From Acephala macrosclerotiorum (Eukaryota > Ascomycota > Leotiomycetes > Helotiales > Mollisiaceae), in the NCBI GenBank assembly GCA_014904845.1, contig MU119299.1, forward strand, positions 122,456 through 186,455: 64,000 nt of DNA, read 5' to 3'. The notes under the pieces were generated by a model. That model was not told where the DNA came from and ran no database searches. It saw nothing but the letters and a program-made list of their open reading frames with translations. Within the stretch, counting starts at the first letter, position 1. Every line of letters starts with the position of its first letter. Shown here in pieces: positions 8,958 to 19,679 of the stretch. A program made the position numbers and the translations under genes.

Positions 8958-11956
8958 AGAAAATGTAATTATTACGTTACGAAATAATAAGCTTTTGAAC
9001 CAATACGTAATAATGAGTTTGAGATAATTACCCGGTTACAAATATGCATAAAAGAGTGTATAAACAAAGTATAATTATATATGAAAATATATATTCTCAA
9101 AATCAAAAACAATATAATCTTATATCTCTTTCTCAATAATTATCGTTTTTATCTCTATTTCTATATCCATTGTAATCAAGTTATCTTCCAAATTAAAAAA
9201 AATATCGTTTTTATTTTCTTTCTATATTTTATCATTAAAAGTTTTCACGTTTAATATTTTTACTTTTTTTAAAAATCGAGTATTTATATATATAAATATT
9301 AATATATTCGTATATTTTAACGTTATACGTATTCGAAACTTATTATAAAAAAAATTTATAGTAAAAAAAGCTTTTTCACAAAAAACGTTATTTACTGTCG
9401 TAAAAAGAAAGTTTATAGTAAATTTCGATAGTTTTAGTGTATCAATTCTCTATATAAATATTAGTTATAAACGCGTCAAATCAAAAGAAGTTTATATAAG
9501 ATTTTCAAAAAGAAAATAGTAAGTAATAAAATCGTTTTTAATACGATTATTAATTATTAAAAAAATCGATCATTTCGAGATAATTATTAAATTAATCGTA
9601 CTTTGTTTTTTCGTATTACTCGAGAATATAATTGTTTAATTGTCGTGTATAATCTTCTATTAATTGGTAACTATAATTCTTTGAATATAGTACAAAAACC
9701 GTAAAATGAATAAAAAGAAATTGTTTGCGTAAACGATCGATTTATTTACTTTTTCTATCGCGTTTTTAATATTCGTTAATATTGTTCGAAAATAGAATTG
9801 TTATAAGTTATTAAAATCGCTGGATATATTCATTGATTTTGATCTATTTAAAGTAAACTTTTGTTAGTATAAAACGATTGAATTCGAACATTTTTTAGTA
9901 TTCGTAAATAAATTATAAAATAAATTGTAAAATTTCGAGTTTTTATTAATTCGTTTGAAATTGGAAAAAAGATTTAATCGTAAGAGTAATATTAAAATAT
10001 AACGCGTAAAATTTTAAAATTATTTGATTCTTTAAAATTAATTCGTTTTATTGAACTTAAGTATTTCAATGTATAAAAATTGTTGTAATAAAAACTTTGA
10101 TTTTTTTAGTATTAAAACGTTCGAAAACAAATTACGAAATATTAAGATTTTAGTTTGATATCAATAATTCAATTTTGTTTGCTTTTTTTTAGAAGGGGCA
10201 TTTTTTTATTTATATAATTAAATAGAGTAGACGTAAGATTAAAAAATAGACGTTAGAGCAATTGTTGTCAAAAGTAATAGAGATTATAATTAAGATTATT
10301 TAATCGATCGTTTAAACGATTATATAATTGAATCGATATTTAGAGATTGTTATAATATTACGAATAATTGCTAATTGCTTTAGTATAAACTGGAAATATG
10401 AGATAATAATACTAAAGAAATTTTTGAAAAACGCGTTTATATTAATATAAATCTAATTTTTAAACTTATTTTTCAATAATTACAATAAATTTTTAAGAAC
10501 TAATTGTAAACTATAAAAATTACAAAAAATAAAAAGAATATATTTCTAATTTTCTCGTTAATTAATCAACTTTCAATAGTATTATTGTATATTATTCGTA
10601 TTCGTAGAAAAAACAATTTATTTTGTAAAATCTTATTTCGTAATTTCTAAAGTAATCGCGCGAATATTACTTATAAATCAATGTAAATTAATTGTTTTTA
10701 TTTTAATTATATAACTTTTTCAATAATATAATATATAATCGATAATAAAAAATACGTTTTCAACGCGTTTTTTTTAAATATTCGAAAAATCGTCGATATT
10801 AATTTGAATATTCTTAAAAATATTTATTACGTCGAAAATTTGATTTTTAATATTTTTGTAGATTTTTGATAAAAAATTATTCGTAAAAATAAAAAGCGAA
10901 AAAATTTCGAATTTAATCTTTTTAAAAAAAGCTTTTTATTCGAGAGATTCGAATTAAAAAAAGTTTACTATAAAAATAAATATTATTAAAATTAAAAAAT
11001 ATTCTTCGAATTTATTTTTAATTTCAAAGAAATTTTTTATTGTTTTTTGTATAATTATTATATTTTTTGATTTTTAATTATCGTATTTCGAATATTTTAT
11101 TAAGTGTTTTGTATAAAAATTAATCGTATTTCAAGTTTTTTGCTTTTTATAGTATTTGTATTTAATTTGATTTGTTTTTTTATTAGGTAGTAGAAAAAAT
11201 TTATTGAAATGTTTTTTGATTTTTATATTGTTTCGAGTATATTGTTGATTATTTTTATTTATTGTAAACGCGATAGTGTAATATAGTAATAAATAAAAAA
11301 AAAAATATTACAAAATCAAAATTTTAAATACATAGAATTTTAAAGTTATTCGAGAATCTTAGTTCTTTGATTGGCCAGATTCAAATTACGTGCGTATATA
11401 TAATGATAATATGAAATAATCAATTTTTCTTTTTATTATTACGTTATTACGTATTGTAATTCTTTATTACGTATTTATTCGATTTTTAAATTAAATATCG
11501 ATGAAATTATTTTTTCGTTTAATGAAATATAGTTCGTACTAATAAAAAGTTTTGTTTGAAATAATACAATATAAAATTATGTATTTTTTTCTACAAATTA
11601 ATTCGTAAGATATATTATTTAAATATATGCATATTTACGCGTTTATTTTTAACGCGCACTTAAAATATTTAAAATTGAATTAAAATCTCTATTTTTTAAA
11701 AACATTTGTATATAGTATTTATATAGATTAAAGTGTTAAAAAATCTTAAAAAAAAAAGTAAAAAATTAAACAAATCGCTTTTATAGTAATTATATATTTT
11801 ATAATATTAATTTTTATAAAAAGAGAAAATATTAAAAATAGTATTATTCAAATAATATATTTTATTAATCAATTTGTATAGAGAAGTGTATAATTTTATA
11901 TTGTATTATTTCAAACAAAGCTTTTTTACTAGTACGAACTATATTTTATTAGACGA
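8958..11956. mobile_element. AT-rich inserted block, RIP-degraded transposon remains
   Basis: About 3 kb of very AT-rich DNA without a usable open frame. Comparison with the second copy of the flanking duplication (13781-14900) shows it is an insertion, because the flanks are contiguous there. The flanks carry AGGGATCG (8950-8957) and AGGGATAG (11957-11964), a possible diverged 8-bp target duplication. Both ends of the inner part share TATTACGTATTG and ATTACGTTA words in opposite orientation (about 8970-9015 and 11435-11475). This could be a terminal inverted repeat of an older element. No protein family could be read with confidence. Confidence 0.65.
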
Positions 11957-11960
11957 AGGG
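11511..11960. repeat. MITE-like element with ~70-bp terminal inverted repeats
   Basis: Left arm about 11515-11583 and right arm about 11888-11956 are inverted copies. Both contain AAATATAGTTCGTACTA and TTTGTTTGAAATAATACAAT in the same order when the right arm is reverse-complemented. The ~300-nt centre is AT-rich and noncoding. A short non-autonomous DNA transposon nested at the right end of the AT block fits best. Confidence 0.65.
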
Positions 11961-12990
11961 ATAGTGTAATCATCGCTAAATTTTTAAGCATTTGATTACT
12001 AAAATTTGAAGTATCAAAATGTAAAGGCAATTATAGACTAAGACGCCGACTTTAATATCCTACATTCTTCAAATAATTATCTAACACCGAACGAGTAACA
12101 AATTTGAAGTTTAAAAATGGTTCTCAACTTTTCTCCCGCAATCCGTCTTTAACGTTTTTCGCTCGGTCGCCCCTGATCTATAGCAACCCATACCAATAAG
12201 CAACTCCTCTACAGAATCCCAGAACGCATGAACTCAAAATCGAAGTCGTTCCCAATCGTATCCAGCAATAAGACGTGATATCAAGTAGGAGGTCGTAATG
12301 ATATTGGTGAGGAGTTATCGAGTACTGCGAGGAAGTTAGCAGGATCGAGATTTATGACGTTCGCGCATGAGCCGTCAAGCGATCCGTGCATTTGGAAGTG
12401 GAAAGATGGATCATGAGGCGATTACACCTCGGTGAGAGATTACAAGAGTCCATCAAAACACCGACTTACAAAAATGTTCCCACGACCCAACTCGACAATT
12501 AGCACTATGTTTGGACTTAGATTAATTGCCGTAGCCTGTGTGGCAATCAGTATCTCAAGTCGCATTTTGGGGATCATTTTCGCGAAGGAATTGATGCACC
12601 CACTCGTGTCGCGCGGATGCTCGCTTATGGTGGTCAGGGGTGCCAAGACTCCCTCATCAGAATTGTCAACACCAAGTTGGATCATCGTGGAAGGCATTTT
12701 TTGTGCGAAAATTTTCGACGGAAGCGATTTGATGGCTTAGCGAGGTAATAAGGCTGTGAGGAACACAAAAATCTTCAAGAATAAGCAAAGATAATAGAGG
12801 AAGGGAAGCTTTTTGGCTGGGGAAGGTCGATTTTATAGGGGTGAACGACGGAGATGGATCGTTTGGCACGACGAAGAGAGGATGGAGCTAAATACATGCT
12901 ACAGGGTATCCTAAGGATGGGAGGCATAGGGTTAAGGATATTCAGAGAGATCATTGGTCTTGGCCAGCTGTAGAAGGATGGAAACACTCA
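11957..12990. repeat. Segmental duplication, copy 1, right part
   Basis: This matches 13872-14920. Shared stretches include AATCATCGCTAAATTT, CGAGTAACAAATTTGAA, the minus-strand peptide ISEHPRDTSGCI and the donor context CATTTTTGTAAGTCG. Divergence is substantial and includes C/T differences. A duplicate of this size would be a RIP target. Confidence 0.7.
12300..12730 (-). pseudogene. Small spliced gene of unknown function, copy 1 (probably broken)
   Basis: On the minus strand the open frame reads MPSTMIQLGVDNSDEG, then ISEHPRDTSGCI. An intron-end signal (CTGAT then CACAG) follows, and then a short exon with INLSPN ending at a GTAAGT donor at about 12470. The corresponding next exon in copy 2 is open (to 14171). 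In copy 1 the same region starts MRERHKSRSC and runs into a stop, so this copy looks inactive. No known domain was recognised in either copy. Confidence 0.4.
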
Positions 12991-13780
12991 CCGGTCAAGG
13001 GTTTGGGTGTAAATGTTGCTGAATGGGGCTAAGAAACTAGTATAAGTACGCTGAAGGACAGTGAGGGGTGCTGTAGAAGGTGTAACATAGTGTCAAGGAA
13101 GTTGGGAAAGGCTGTTTGGGAGCGGAGAGTGTCGGTTATGTGTCTTCTGAACTCCTCACTCACTTGCAAATTGAAGGCAGAGGGAAGGTTTTTAACTCTA
13201 GATGAGAATATGGCTAGAAACAGTGCTTTAAAAGGTATCTGGGTAGATATGTTTTGCCCGAGTACCACCTTCCCCGAGCGAAGACGACGTGCTGGCTCTT
13301 CGAGTCCGCGGTACCTAGGTACTTGGACCTCGGTCACCTGATACTCGATTGGCTACAAAATAGGTAGAAGACTGATGCAAAAGCCAAGACGCATCACAAT
13401 ATATCAACCATAGCTAGAGAGCAACAACAGAATGATGGACTTTAAGTTGATTAACGCCCCTCATCACCTAGGAAAGTTCCAGACGCAAGTCAATGACGAA
13501 AACAGACGCAAGAAGAAAAGAAGAACCAAAAAACTTCGCATCGTTGCCGAAGTCGTCTCCAAGCGTGCGGGTATGATCTCTTCTCGAGAAGAAATGTCGA
13601 AAGAGGCTTCAAGCGCTACGAGTCCTAGGAGTGATGAAAGCTCGATAGATGGTCCAAGATGTTGATGAAAGCTCGTGCATGAGCCTCTGAGTGATTCGTG
13701 CTCATCATTAGGGCGGAATCCAAATTAGGCCTGGCAGTGCATGCTCCACCGCACGAGCCTAGGTCGGCGCCAATGAAGAA
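12991..13780. other. Unique spacer between the two duplication copies
   Basis: Several short frames are open on both strands (for example 13029-13337 minus and 13432-13665 plus), but none shows a domain, signal peptide or splice pattern that supports a gene. Confidence 0.4.
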
Positions 13781-14920
13781 AACAGGTTTGGTTCGGAAGA
13801 TCTGTTATTCCGATACTCCGGGTGGCCTTTCAAAGCCTTCAGGCTCAAGCAGTGAGTGTAGACTAGAGTTACAGCGCAATCATCGCTAAATTTCTAGGCT
13901 TTAAAGCGCTGAAATTCGAGAGCATAAAAGTGTAGGGCAACCACAGACTGAATAAATGCCGATTTTAAGATTCTGCCTTTTTCAAACAACTATTTAATAC
14001 TAAACGAGTAACAAATTTGAAATTTAAAAATGATTCCCAACTTTTCTTTTGCTACTCGTTGCCGTGTTCTTTCGCTATGTCGCTTTGAATCTATCGCAAT
14101 CCATACTAACGAAGGAATGAGCAGCGCCTACAAAATCCCAAAACGCTTGAGTTCCAAAAAGAAGTAGTTATCATTCGTATCCGTCGGTGAAGCCTATTCT
14201 CGAGCAAGAGGGTCGAAGTGAAGTTGTTGAGAGGTTATCGAGTGCTGGGAGGAAATCAGTGAAGCTCCAAATCTTTTTTTGAAGTTCTCGCATGGTCGTC
14301 ATGGTCCGTGCACCAGGTGCATACCCGAAAAGGTTGGAGTAATGAGGCGAATGAGGCTGTGAGGTTGGTTCAAACAAAAACATCGACTTACAAAAATGTC
14401 CTCCAACCCCCAATACATCGACCACTTCGAGTTAGGACTCAAATTAATTCCCATAGCCTGCGTAATCATTAGTATCCCAACCCGCATTTTTTGGTGTCAA
14501 AAAAAGTCGAAGCGACAGAAATTGGATGCACCCACTCGTATCTCTCGGATGCTCGCTTATTTCTTGAGGTGCCTCATCAAAAGTTTCAACACCAAGAATT
14601 GTCGTGGTATCCGGCATTGTGGGCGCGAAAATTGCGATGCGACGGGATTTGATGGATAAGCGAGGTGATAAGGCTGTGAGGAACACGAGAACTCGAGAAT
14701 TTCGGAAGATTTGAAGGGAAGATGGTGGAATTTCATGGGGGAGGTCGATTTATAGGGGAGAAGGGGGAGGATCATGTGAGGGCAGCATCAACGGTATCTT
14801 TCGAGCGATGGAGATGGATGGAAGATATATACGTTAGATGCGGTGTTATATGGTTGGTGGGACAGTTTAGAATGGAAACATTGAGCTTTATTGGCTCTTG
14901 GAGGACATGGACGGGACGAA
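13781..14920. repeat. Segmental duplication, copy 2 (uninterrupted)
   Basis: Copy 2 keeps both parts of the duplicated unit next to each other: 13781-13847 pairs with 8881-8946, and 13872-14920 pairs with 11957-12990. It serves as the empty-site reference for the insertion in copy 1. Confidence 0.7.
14171..14686 (-). CDS. Small spliced gene of unknown function, copy 2
   Basis: The minus-strand reading contains MPDTTTILGVETFDEAP and ISEHPRDTSGCI. An acceptor-like TACTAAT ... TACGCAG leads into a short exon (AMGINLSPNSKWSMYWGLEDIF). A GTAAGT donor lies at about 14395, and a final open stretch ends at the stop at 14171. The upstream donor for the first intron was not identified. The protein has no recognised family. 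Conservation of the donor and of several peptides between two diverged copies argues that this once was a real gene. It may itself be damaged, since the frame changes between the first segment and the INLSPN exon. Confidence 0.35.
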
Positions 14921-15738
14921 AAGGGGACCGGTAAGAAGATTGGGTATAAAATTCGAGGAAAATACCTAACAGTGAGGTATAATGACACTACAGGCACTGC
15001 TGGTACGCTGTAGTGACTGTGTGCTGGCTTTCAGGCGGTAAGGTGAGACCGCTGGATGGTGGTTGTGATCTTGGTAGCTTTGGTGAAGATTTACAGGTGA
15101 CTTCGTGGCCTTTTACTTCTACAAGCTATCTTAAAATGGAAGGGATATACGCCTGGCAATAATAAAGTAATTCATGCTTGACATTGAATGTGATTGAGCT
15201 TGAGAAAATCTGGGCTGAGAGGAAGCGTTTAGGGAAGACTCTACCATTTTTGAACGCAAATCATCAGAAGGGGCATTTCGCTACAAATTCTCACACAAAT
15301 TCTCACTCAAGATCACAATAATGTATTTGAATACATCAAAATCAGGATAGAACTAAAGAAGTGTTGCAGCACTTTCCCTTTTCAAGTTGGTGAACTTTGA
15401 CGCACCGTATTCTCGCTGAAGGACCAATGCAGACAACGTGACTTCGAACACGACAAGCTTCTTGGAAAGCAATGTGACACAGCCTTGCTCTTGGTGGCAG
15501 AGTTCAAAGACTTGTTGCATTATCTAGAGGGCTCTACTAAATTGCCATGCGATTCGAATCACGCATAGTCTGTCATGATTGTGACCCCACCTGCTCGTGG
15601 CGGGTAGCGTGAACGCTTCCGAATTGCTACTTGATGGCCTGCAACATTTGTAATTCTTATAATGTGAACTAATTGATCAAATATCTTCATTCTTACTCTT
15701 CCTTCCGTATATAATGAAGATTACAGTTATATCTCTGA
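14921..15738. other. Intergenic region, no gene seen
   Basis: Moderately AT-rich sequence downstream of the sirtuin gene's 3' end. No supported frame, RNA or repeat was found. Confidence 0.45.
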
Positions 15739-17073
15739 TCAGATCGGAGAAGGCGGCTTTTTATCTTCTCCTGCTACACCTGGAGGCAACGTATCTGGTC
15801 TGTTCTGCGGCAAGGTGATATCGAGGATTGCTTTTGAGTCGACGGTTGGTGCCTTTGCCGGAAACTCGTTCTCAACTCTCTCCGTGTTTATTGGTGTACT
15901 TTGGGTGACAGCTGGTGTAGATGGAGGCTCGGTTAATCCTGGCTCGCTCCTTGTCGGCAATCCTGAAGTAGAAGTTGAAGTGGTGGATGATGGTCCATCA
16001 GTCTTTTCGTCAGGTGTCGAGGACCCTTTGTCGCTCGACTCGCCAAACTTGCTATTCACTCTCTCTGTATACTCCTTCGAGAGCTTCAAAGTCGCGTCCA
16101 CTTCTCCCGTCAGCTTCTCGATCTCCGCCTCTAGCGCCTCATCCTTCGTCATAGCTTGCCTCTGCTCCTTCAATCTTGCAGCCTCTTTCTCCTTGACCTT
16201 CCCACCAACCTCCAGCCACAACTGCTCCAATTCGTCTCTCCACCCCAATGCATCAGCAAGCTTCCGTACACCAGTATCACAATCTCCAAGTACCAGAACA
16301 TCATCAAGCCGACACCCAAGATCTCCAACAGCTTCTTTATTGATCAGAACTCGTGGAACGCCCTCCCTCGCAAACCCAGGCAAGCTCGCGAATGGGTGCA
16401 CCATCAAACTCGTACCCATCACGATTAACAGATCAGCCATCGCAGGCACATGTCTATTCTTATGAAAAGCCTCCGGAAGCTGCTCTCCAAAGAACACAAT
16501 ATCCGGTTTCACCAGCCCATTACACTGCGGCACAATGCAATGAGGTACATTCCCACTCTCCACAGCCTTCTTCATCAGATCATCAGGATATTCAGTCTTA
16601 CAGTCAATGCACCTCTGTGTCGCAAAACTCCCATGAGCTTCGACGATCTTCTCTCCTGGTACACCTGCCCTTCTTTCTAAACAATCGATGTTCTGCGTGA
16701 AGAGCATCTGAAGCATGTACTTCTCATCCAGAAGCGCGATGAAAGCATGCGCAATCGTAGGATAGAACTTGCCAGGATAAAGTTCTTTCGCCAACACATA
16801 GAACGGATCTGGATTCTGTCTAAAATACGAGATATCAAACACAGCTTCTGCATACGGGAGATCCAGCCTCGCAAGATTTGCGTATAGACCGGTGTCAGGT
16901 GATCGAAAGTCCGGAATGCCTGCTGAGGTACTGATGCCTGCTCCAGTCATGACAACGATTCGTTTCGGTCGCCCAGCGTTGATGTATTCTGCTATTCCTT
17001 CTAGAGATCTTTCTGTGAGGGTTTGGGGAGGAGTGGAGGGATCGATGGGTTCGTGGGAGTTTTCTTGACCCAT
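15739..17073 (-). CDS. hst2: NAD-dependent protein deacetylase, Hst2/SIRT2-type sirtuin
   Basis: An intronless 444-residue frame. The sirtuin core has GAGIS (44-48), GIPDFRS (52-58), TQNID (126-130) and the catalytic His in HGS (147-149). The Zn-binding cysteines are CIDC (155-158) and C179/C184. The core continues with VKPDIVFFGE (188-197) and GTSL (220-223). This is the class I layout typical of cytoplasmic Hst2 proteins, which deacetylate lysines on histones and other proteins using NAD+. A predicted coiled/charged segment (about 290-340) and a Ser/Thr/Pro-rich tail follow. The tail ends in EDKKPPSPI and probably has a regulatory or localisation role. The start at 17073 is the only ATG that leaves the NAD-binding N-terminus complete. 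Assignment to Hst2 rather than another class I sirtuin rests on the short N-terminus and gene size. Confidence 0.9.
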   Translation of the reverse strand: MGQENSHEPIDPSTPPQTLTERSLEGIAEYINAGRPKRIVVMTGAGISTSAGIPDFRSPDTGLYANLARLDLPYAEAVFDISYFRQNPDPFYVLAKELYPGKFYPTIAHAFIALLDEKYMLQMLFTQNIDCLERRAGVPGEKIVEAHGSFATQRCIDCKTEYPDDLMKKAVESGNVPHCIVPQCNGLVKPDIVFFGEQLPEAFHKNRHVPAMADLLIVMGTSLMVHPFASLPGFAREGVPRVLINKEAVGDLGCRLDDVLVLGDCDTGVRKLADALGWRDELEQLWLEVGGKVKEKEAARLKEQRQAMTKDEALEAEIEKLTGEVDATLKLSKEYTERVNSKFGESSDKGSSTPDEKTDGPSSTTSTSTSGLPTRSEPGLTEPPSTPAVTQSTPINTERVENEFPAKAPTVDSKAILDITLPQNRPDTLPPGVAGEDKKPPSPI

Positions 17074-17798
17074 TTTGTTGCGTTTGGAGGGTTTGTGGTG
17101 GTAGCCTTGTAAGTGGCCGGAGCCTTTTTGATGGCGATTTCGGTGTCGGCGACCTATAGTTGCGGTGTTGTCTGTTCTCTAGTGAAGTTATGACCTGGTG
17201 GTTGATTGTATGAGGGAGTTGTGTTCGTTTTGAGAAAATATGTGGGATTGTGTGAAATAGGTTGGATGTTGCAAGGTGAGGCTCGGCGAGGCAGAAGATG
17301 TTTAAGTTATCGTCATCCCGAAGCTTGCCCGAAGGCTTTACCACATCAAGCAAGAGTCACGTTGTTTAGTAGTAAATGGCCCTTCATATCTCGATACTTC
17401 TGGATATGTGATAAGCCGAATAATTTATGGTTAGAAAAATATAGAAGCATAGCGATCGCAGAGAATATTTCTCTCTGTCCGGCACGCCATTCCGAGTCTG
17501 CACGTGATCGTACCTAATGCAGACACTTGGCCTTGAAGGGCTTGGGAAAATAACATTTGGGAGGACGACGCTAGCATGTATGAAATCGGTATTCGATAGC
17601 TAATTATTGCAGACTAGATACTGTTACCGTTCATCGATACAGCAAGAATATGTACTCCTCTCACGAGATGGCCTTCTCATACCCTCTAGTGAAGACGCTG
17701 GGCTGTTGATAACACCAAACTGCTCTGCTGCTCCAGAAACTTCGTGATCCCCAGGAATAATTGTCTTATTTTGCATCCGTGGAAAGAGTATACTTTCG
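17074..17798. other. Intergenic region, no gene seen
   Basis: Upstream region of the sirtuin gene (read leftward) and 3' flank of the MYND gene. No supported coding or RNA feature. Confidence 0.45.
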
Positions 17799-19110
17799 TC
17801 AGGTGGTCCCCGCTGTATTCTCACCTGCTCGTTCGTAGATGAAATCGTCTGGGTCAAGGAACTCGTCGTTCTCGAGCTGCTCGATAACAGCGAGTGCTCC
17901 GTGTGTCTCGGCCCATGAGTCGTAGGAGTACTGAAGGAAGAGTTGCATTTCTTGGACAGAACCACGAGAGTAGGCCTCCATTCTTGCTGTTAAATGATGT
18001 CCAGGCTCGACGAGTGCTGGCCAGAAATGTGGGTTTGCGTTGCTGACAGCCTCATAGAGCTGTATAATCTGCATCTTCAAGTCGTTGATCGTCTCCTCCA
18101 AGACATCATTATTTGTCATGAGGTCCTTGCTAAGAGGATTCCTGGCGATAGTCTCGCTGAGAAGCTGGTTTTGGACATTGTCCAGAATCTCTCTTGGAAT
18201 TTGCTTGCCGCTCGTCAGATTCTTCGTGCTGACAACCTCCGAGTCCTGAATGTTTTTGAGCTCCAAGAACAGTAGAATTTTGATCAACGTGATTGCCACA
18301 GCGTGGCAAGTATCAAACCACTTTCTGACGAAAATAGTGACTGGTTCGAGGATGTCCGCATCCTTTATATCGAGGTATGGTAACGACATATCGCCTGAGT
18401 CTCACAATCAGTACAACTATGTAAATATATTGAGCTCAGAGCTGCATGCTCCCAGAATGGCGAGACAGAGACACGCAACGTATGAACGAATCCCCAGACA
18501 GCTGGTACTCACCCCAATCATAGTCGTCATGATCCTGTGCGTGCCATTTGATGAAGTCATAGCACTCTTGATTCTTTCCCAGACGTAAGAATAGACCAGG
18601 AGCCAGGTCACGCATGCCCATATTGTCGCTTCGGCAGAGTCGAAGCATGTCCCAGACTTCATCGAAAGCTAGTTGGACTGAGGATGTTGTCTTGATTTGC
18701 TTGAGCGCATCAACGTAGCCGAATCGTGCTCGCATGTAGTTTCGGGTCTCTATAATTCCTCAGAAATGACCAACCTGTTCTTCGAAAAGGTTGGGAGGGG
18801 TCAACATGTCGGGTGGAAGGGCGCGGAGTCTTTGCTCTTCAGCATCGACGCGGGCTTTGGCTTTCTTGATGGCATTGCAGGCTTTCTTGTGCTCATTTCG
18901 ATGGGCGACTTGGTGCTCACGACCACCTACGAATGCCAAAGTCAGTACACTGCTTCAAAAAGCGAGAATGATGTGTAAAGGCTCATACAACGAAACGCGC
19001 AAGGATGCGGGGTAATTCCTACAATATGGCATGACCCCACAAGCCTGGCATCGTGCGAGTTTCTTGGTTAAGCCGCAGACGGGGCAGCATGTTTTGAGAG
19101 TCAGACTCAT
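17799..19110 (-). pseudogene. MYND-type zinc-finger protein with an in-frame TGA
   Basis: Predicted exons are 19023..19110, 18513..18926 and 17799..18394 (introns of 96 and 118 nt, GTAGGA and GTGAGT donors), totalling 366 codons. The first two exons join to form the MYND finger: CPVC, then CQAC, then YCGREHQVAHRNEHKKAC. Downstream comes a conserved fungal region (NLFEEQVGHF ... ETRNYMRARFGY, then DMLRLCRSDNMGMRDLAP). Between GHF and GII the frame has TGA at 18760-18762, where I recall Trp (HFWGI) in family members. Everything after it stays in frame to the stop at 17799. The gene therefore appears disrupted by one nonsense change, unless the codon is read through. MYND fingers bind short Pro-rich peptides in partner proteins. 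The target here is unknown. Confidence 0.75.
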
Positions 19111-19679
19111 GATTCTGTACTCGTGCAGATATGTGGGTGTCTCGGAGGGGTTTGGAAGGTGGAGTTGGAGAAAAGAAAGCGGTGTGAAGTTCACAGAAAG
19201 CTCGACGCGTCGACGCGAGTGCCAAATTGTCGCCTAATCGCGTGATCAAATCAAAGATCAAGGTTGTAACTTTTTCCTCTGCGTCGTTGTAGAATTATCG
19301 GATCTGCAATTAGCATCATCTCCTCCAATAATGTCCCAATTCATGATTTCGCGAGAACCAACAATCGTGTCCTCAAATTGTCGATTAGATGAAGAAACAT
19401 CTCGAGCAGCCTCAGCACATCGCAACGCAAGAGGGAGGAGGAGCGAACTACTCTGCAGAGAGGACCCTAAACGAGGTTGTTGGTACTTCAAGATTTCTCT
19501 ACACAGTGTGTTAGTAGTGCAATTTTCTGACTTCTAGATCAATGGCTGTCCTACCATGCGAAGTCCTACCAAAGCTCTCGAATGAAGTCCAAATGAAATG
19601 ATTCACACCACAGCAAATCCTTCAATACACGATTCACCCCCTCTGGGAGACTTCAATTCCTTGCTTATCACGACCTTCC
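19111..19679. other. Intergenic region, no gene seen
   Basis: Short frames exist on both strands (for example 19258-19491 minus) without recognisable domains. This is the upstream region of the MYND gene. Confidence 0.4.

Noticed and set aside
15815..16465. 216-codon plus frame opposite the sirtuin gene
   Set aside because: Antisense shadow of the sirtuin coding frame; Ser-rich low-complexity translation.
18738..18777. 25-nt GT-AG span that would remove the TGA in the MYND gene
   Set aside because: It is shorter than any credible spliceosomal intron here and would shift the frame.
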